This document shows, one piece after another, positions 59,892 through 64,000 of a stretch of 64,000 nt of DNA (position 1 is the stretch's first letter; the number at the start of each line of letters is the position of its first letter). The stretch is from the NCBI RefSeq assembly GCF_022701195.1, contig NZ_CP078089.1, forward strand, positions 1,178,001 through 1,242,000. The letters are read 5' to 3'. The notes below the pieces were generated by a model. That model worked only from the letters and a program-made list of their open reading frames with translations, did no database searches and was not told where the DNA came from. The translations under genes and the position numbers were made by a program. Source of the stretch: Allobaculum mucilyticum (GTDB taxonomy: Bacteria; Bacillota_I; Bacilli_A; Erysipelotrichales; Erysipelotrichaceae).

Positions 59892-61343
59892 TTACTTTCC
59901 CTTGTCTTCTTTCTCGAACGGCTCCAATCTAAAGGCTGGCCGATTCAATACGTACAGGACGCGATTTCTGAATCGCTTCCAGTTCGTGTATCCATTCGCG
60001 TTGTTCTTGATCTGTTTCACGAGTTTGTTTCGATTTTCGATCATAGAAGAAGTCAGCCGGTGATCCTTCCTTCGAGCTTTTCCGTTCTTCTTGTCAACGA
60101 CGTACTCCGTCTTGACGATCTCGAAAGAATTAACGATCTCCCTGAACCAGTTGACTACAGTCTGTCCGAATGCGTTAAGTTCCTTAACCTGGGACCGGTT
60201 AAGATCTGCGAGAATGACCTGCAGCCGATCGGCGGCATCCACCTTTGTTCCATTTCTAAAGAACTCGCTCAGGGTATTTCGCATTTCATAGGCTTCCGTA
60301 AGATCATCGCTGATACTCAGCAGAAGCTCACGGAGCTCATACTCGTTTAACCACGTCTTGAAGTGGGCATTGTAGGTGCGTTCACCGTTCGGATCAAATA
60401 CGTCTACCCAAATATCTTTCTTCTTCTTCGAATATGGATCTGGATTTTTAATCCTCTTTTTTGCATTGGGCTTAATTCCGAGAAGGTGATTCTGGTGTTT
60501 CAGAAGGTAATATTCATCGGACCCTTTCAGGGTGCCTTTCATCGTCCGGATGCGGACCTCAGTCAGTCGCCTGTTGAATTCCTGCATCACATGGAACCTG
60601 TCACAGGCATAGATCGCGTCTGGAAAGAACTTTTTACAGACAACCCTGTAAGTCTCGTACATATCCGCTGCAATAAACCGAACTTTTTGTCTCTCTTCCA
60701 GCGGGAAACTGCTGAAGAAGTCGATAAGATCCTGCTTTTTCCGGCTGGGAAGCAGATCAACAGCGGTCTGTGTGTCGTAGTCCAGAAGCATGCATACATA
60801 GACTGAGGTTCCCGACTTAAAGGAATAAGTCTCGTCAAGCTGCAGCACGCGGGGAAGCGTCGTCGCTTTGGGGATCTGGACATGATCGTCGAAGATGTGC
60901 TGAACAGTCGTAGGCGAGAGATTATAGCGCTTGGCAACTGATGTAAATGTTACGGCTGGGTCTCTCATTTCCTCGAGGACGCATACGACAGTAGAGACCG
61001 AGATCCTCTGCTTCTTGAAAACGAAGGGATTAAATTCATACCAGGTACGATTACATACCGGACATTTATAGCGGCGGGCATGATAGTTAATCTGACAGCG
61101 GCAGTTATGAAGAATTGAATGAGTTATTGTTTTGTCCACGTAGTTACAGACATTCGGATGCTCATGTCCGCATCTTGGACAGGGTGGATAATCCGGTTTT
61201 AAAGTGACGTTGATAATGACTAAATCACCCAGATTGGTAGACGAAAGACTCTCGACGGCGTTCTGATCTAGTCCATAGAGCTCAAGAACGGAATTTTCGA
61301 GAGAAGTTATCGGTACATTACGGGTTTCTGCCTTCTTGCGCAT
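59892..61343 (-). CDS. ISL3-family transposase, copy C
   Basis: A 483-residue transposase that reads as identical to copy B (16570-18021). The zinc ribbon, helix-turn-helix and DDE residues are intact, and AAGGAGG lies upstream. It is the best candidate for the source of active ISL3 transposase, because its own element has both ends. Confidence 0.94.
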   Translation of the reverse strand: MRKKAETRNVPITSLENSVLELYGLDQNAVESLSSTNLGDLVIINVTLKPDYPPCPRCGHEHPNVCNYVDKTITHSILHNCRCQINYHARRYKCPVCNRTWYEFNPFVFKKQRISVSTVVCVLEEMRDPAVTFTSVAKRYNLSPTTVQHIFDDHVQIPKATTLPRVLQLDETYSFKSGTSVYVCMLLDYDTQTAVDLLPSRKKQDLIDFFSSFPLEERQKVRFIAADMYETYRVVCKKFFPDAIYACDRFHVMQEFNRRLTEVRIRTMKGTLKGSDEYYLLKHQNHLLGIKPNAKKRIKNPDPYSKKKKDIWVDVFDPNGERTYNAHFKTWLNEYELRELLLSISDDLTEAYEMRNTLSEFFRNGTKVDAADRLQVILADLNRSQVKELNAFGQTVVNWFREIVNSFEIVKTEYVVDKKNGKARRKDHRLTSSMIENRNKLVKQIKNNANGYTNWKRFRNRVLYVLNRPAFRLEPFEKEDKGK

Positions 61344-61394
61344 AGTCCTTCCTCCTTAGTGATGGCAGATTCTCATAGGAGGAGAAATGACGCG

Positions 61395-61946
61395 TCACGT
61401 TATAGGTTGAAAAATCGAAAAATGCAGAAATCCAGGAGAAATCATCAGGTAAGGACCGATTTTTACTGCGGAACATGTGAATAGATCGTTGAAAGTGCGC
61501 AGTCGTTTAAGAACGGCAGAAAAGCGCTTCTTCATCTGGTTTAGAAAGCGGTAGGCCGTCGATGCATCAACCAGTCCGTTGGACTGCTTGGAAACTGGCT
61601 TTCCACTGTTGTGAAGCTGAATGATTTCAGCAGCGGTGTCGCTGCAGATCTGGAAGCTGGGAATGACGAAAAGCGGCAGAACACGATGGGTTCTGCCGCA
61701 ATGTGGGCAATGGACTCGGTGGATAGTGAGGCTTACTACGGTTTGTGCCGATTGGATCTTAACACTTCGGTTGCATGTGTCATGGCGGTACAGCCGATGT
61801 CCGCAATCAGGGCAGACAGGATGACCAGCCATAAAATGATCGTAGTCCTGGTTGTATTCAGACTGAAGGTGATGTTGGATAGCAGTCGGATCCGAATCTG
61901 TATTCTTAAGGAGATCGTTGTTAAGGGGATGTCCGATTGTTATCAT
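61395..61946 (-). CDS. ISL3 companion zinc-finger protein (DUF6431-like), copy C
   Basis: A 183-residue protein matching copy B, with CPDCG and CPHCG zinc-ribbon pairs. It precedes the transposase by 51 bases on the same strand. The hairpin GGACGAAACC / GGTTTCGTCC lies just upstream of its start. Function is not established. Confidence 0.7.
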   Translation of the reverse strand: MITIGHPLNNDLLKNTDSDPTAIQHHLQSEYNQDYDHFMAGHPVCPDCGHRLYRHDTCNRSVKIQSAQTVVSLTIHRVHCPHCGRTHRVLPLFVIPSFQICSDTAAEIIQLHNSGKPVSKQSNGLVDASTAYRFLNQMKKRFSAVLKRLRTFNDLFTCSAVKIGPYLMISPGFLHFSIFQPIT

Positions 61947-62426
61947 ATAGATGCCTTTCTGGGCAGGACGAAACCTTTTGAGTGGCCAACTTCAAATGGG
62001 GTTTCGTCCTTTTTTTACGCTTTGTTACTCCTAACTGTATTTCGTGCGGAAAGCTCTTTCAATACCCATAAGTCTCAGAGAGGCGAAAACCTCAAGAAAA
62101 TGGATAGGGGGGGAGGTGTCAGCTTCCAGGGGGCATGGTCCGAGCTATGTCTAATGCCCCCCTTCAGCTGACACCTCCCCCCCAGCCTCACGAAGCTTTA
62201 AAGGTCGCCTTAGTCTCTTGAGGTTCGCACCTCAGAAAACTTTATAGGCCTGTGCCCACCTCAAGAAATTTTAGATTGTCAGAATAATCAGTGTGTTTCC
62301 TGCTTTTTCGCTGTTCATAGTCACAATTGTTTGTGGTGAAATGTAGATAGCAAATTTGGATGATATAGATGTTAACAATCCTGGTTCAGCCAGGAACAAA
62401 TGAGGCTGCGAAAGTAAAAGTGAAAA

Positions 62427-63791
62427 ATGCTAAAGCGAAAACTCTATGACGATCTGATTGACTGGAAGAAAAATCGAAGCAAGGATAAAGCGCTCCTTCT
62501 GATGGGTGCCCGCCAGGTTGGCAAATCCACTCTTGCCAGAGAATTTGGAAAAAACAATTTTAAGAGGTCATCGAAATCAATTTTCTGGAAACACCGCTGG
62601 CGCAGAAGTTTTTCAAGGATGCCGATCCAGTTCAGATTCTTTCATCAATCACCGCCTGGAGTAAAAAATCAATTATCCCCGGCCAAACGCTGATTATTCT
62701 GGATGAAATCCAGGAATGTCCTGATGCCAGAACGGCGATTAAGTTTCTCGTTCAGGAAGGTTCCTTCCGCTACATCGAAACCGGATCTCTGCCCGGTACC
62801 CAGAACAAACCGGTTCAGTCTTATCCTGTTGGATTTGAAGAACAGATGCATATGTATCCTATGGATTTTGAAGAATTCCTGTGGGCTATTAAATTGCCTG
62901 AAGAATTGATCTGGATGACCCAGAATAATTTTGAGCAGAAATCCCCAGTTACTGAAGGGATCCACGAATTGCTTCTGAGATTTTTCTATACGTATATTGT
63001 TGTCGGAGGAATGCCGGAAGCAGTCAGCGAGTATGTGAAAACGAAAGATATGGCACGCGTGGAAATCCCTCAGAAAGGCATTCTCGATCTTTACCGCAGC
63101 GACATTTCAAAATCCGTCAGCAGCCGGATGAGCCTGAAGGTCCGCCAGATCTTCGACTCTATTCCTTCTCAGCTCGATGATAAAAGCCGGCGCTTCCGCA
63201 TGAATGCAATCGGAAAAGGCCGGCAGTTCCGGGAACTGGAGGAGAGTTTTTTTCTGGCTTGTAGAAGCCGGGACCGCACTGCCATGCTATAACACCGTGG
63301 TACCTGTTACTCCGTTACGAATGAATGAAAAGAGAAACCTGTTTAAGCTTTTCCAAAGTGATACCGGACTGCTTTGTGCGGCTTCTTTGAGGGAAGATAC
63401 TCAGATTCAGCTTTTGCTGGGCAATCTCCAGATCAGTTCCGGAAGCATTCTTGAAAACGTATTTGCACAGGAATTAAGGTCCAAAGGTCTGGATCTCTAT
63501 TATTACGGCACCAAGAAAATCGGTGAACTCGATTTTGTGGTTCAGAATGGAAAGGCTGTGGATGTCCTGGAAATCAAACACGGAGCAGACTATCGGAAAC
63601 ATTCTGCACTGGACCGGGCGCTCCAGGTCCAGGACTGGCCATTCCGCCAGAAAATTGTCTTCTGCAAAAGCAATGTATTTGAAGAGCACGGTATTCTTTA
63701 TCTTCCGTTCTATATGATCATGTTCTGTGCCAGAAAAGAGGAGAAGAAACTGATCTGGGATCCACTGAGTCCAAATTTCAACGATACATAA
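62427..63791 (+). pseudogene. AAA/DUF4143-family ATPase with two frameshifts
   Basis: Three frames together give one protein of about 450 residues. MLKRKLYDDLIDWKKNRSKD and Walker A MGARQVGKSTLAREF come first (to about 62565). Next are VIEINFLETPLAQKFF, Walker B TLIILDEIQECPDA and VVGGMPEAVSEYVKTKD (to about 63245). The last frame carries a DUF4143-type C-terminal nuclease-like domain with GELDFVVQNGKAVDVLEIK (to 63791). This family pairs an AAA domain with a PD-(D/E)xK-like domain; its cellular role is poorly known. The two frameshifts make it inactive. Bases 62281-62426 are non-coding leader. Confidence 0.85.
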
Positions 63792-63792
63792 A

Positions 63793-63835
63793 AAAGCCCG
63801 ATGTCTTTGAGAATTGCTTCTCTGACATCGGGCTT
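63793..63835 (-). terminator. Terminator of the second rRNA operon
   Basis: AAGCCCGATGTC and GACATCGGGCTT, the same hairpin as at 1036-1077, directly beyond the 3' end of the minus-strand 5S gene. It also ends the plus-strand ATPase pseudogene. Confidence 0.85.
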
Positions 63836-63840
63836 CTCTG

Positions 63841-63946
63841 TTCAGCAGCTTCCTATTTTTGCCTTGCGGCTATCGTCGGCGTTGAGCAGCTTGACTTCCA
63901 AGTTCGGTATGTATTGGGTATATCCTGCTCGCTATCGCCACTGCAC
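63841..63946 (-). rRNA. rrf: 5S rRNA of the second rRNA operon
   Basis: Intact 5S from GTGCAGTGGCGATAGC to AAGCTGCTGAA on the minus strand. It shows the undisturbed target (CTTCCTATTTTTGCC) that is split in the other operon. It differs from the first operon copy in the middle (TACCGAACTTGGAAGTCAAG in place of CCCGAACACAGCAGTCAAG). Bases 63947-64000 match the 5S-23S spacer of the first operon, so a second minus-strand 23S should follow to the right. Confidence 0.92.
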
Positions 63947-64000
63947 TTCAGTTGATTGAATGGATCTTTCAAAAACAAACATCAGTCGTCCGACACTCTT

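Larger units (their letters stand above)
59793..62280 (-). mobile_element. ISL3-family element, copy C (both ends present)
   Basis: The 2488-bp element is in minus orientation. The right end GGCGCTCTAAATTTTGTTGA starts at 59793 and the left end finishes AAATTTTAGATTGTC at 62280. Both genes and the subterminal hairpin are intact. The flanking octamers (GAAAAAAC and AGAATAAT) do not match, so one flank was probably rearranged after insertion. Confidence 0.9.

Overview
This 64 kb window comes from a low-to-moderate GC Gram-positive (Bacillota) genome. The 16S rRNA gene (minus strand, about 21487-23010) reads like Erysipelotrichaceae/Erysipelotrichia, and the protein content agrees: sortase-anchored surface proteins, phosphate transport genes, a Wadjet operon and Firmicutes phage genes. 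The genus cannot be fixed by eye. The window lies between two rRNA operons, both on the minus strand. One is complete at about 18.1-23.3 kb. The second begins with its 5S gene at 63.84 kb and runs off the right edge. Much of the DNA between them is mobile or decaying: three ISL3-family elements, three near-identical IS1182-family elements, one IS4-family element, a degraded prophage and several pseudogenes.

Layout. 1-838: the N-terminal part of a membrane or secreted von Willebrand A protein, minus strand. 1102-18120: a 17 kb segment bounded by two same-orientation ISL3 copies and flanked by a perfect 8-bp repeat (CCTATTTT). It sits inside the 3' end of the 5S gene and has the structure of a composite transposon. 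It carries a type I restriction-modification operon (hsdM-hsdS-recombinase-hsdS'-hsdR, minus strand) with inverted hsdS recombination sites, and its hsdM is broken by an IS1182 copy. 18121-23340: a truncated 5S, 23S, 16S and tandem rrn promoters. 23561-31437: a complete Wadjet plasmid/phage-defence operon, jetD-jetA-jetB-jetC. 31496-43932: a decayed prophage between a 59-bp 5S fragment and a stand-alone 5S gene. It holds two versions of a portal / P-loop protein / MuF-toxin / immunity cassette, a DNA methyltransferase, an HNH nuclease, small membrane proteins, terminase and capsid remnants and a broken integrase with an IS4 element beside it. 44292-52141: a very large secreted GH2-type glycosidase pseudogene with several frameshifts, a nonsense codon and an IS1182 insertion. 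52384-55877: a pstSCAB phosphate uptake operon, minus strand, whose PstS has its two lobes in permuted order. 57465-59657: an LPXTG-like pilin/adhesin. 59793-62280: an ISL3 copy with both ends. 62427-63791: a frameshifted AAA/DUF4143 ATPase. 63793-64000: terminator and 5S of the next rRNA operon.

How the parts interact. The composite insertion separates the rRNA operon from its own terminator (now at 1036-1077). rRNA transcription therefore points, in the same direction, into the restriction-modification operon. The prophage appears to have used a 5S gene as its attachment site, so 5S 3' ends were hit twice here by unrelated elements. Defence or competition functions occur at three loci: the phase-variable type I system, Wadjet and the two MuF toxin/immunity pairs. 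The most promising subject is the pair of MuF polymorphic toxins with different C-terminal domains and different immunity candidates beside near-identical portal and P-loop genes. Next are the 5S-targeted composite transposon and the four-site hsdS inversion locus. All names rest on reading the sequence; no database search was run.
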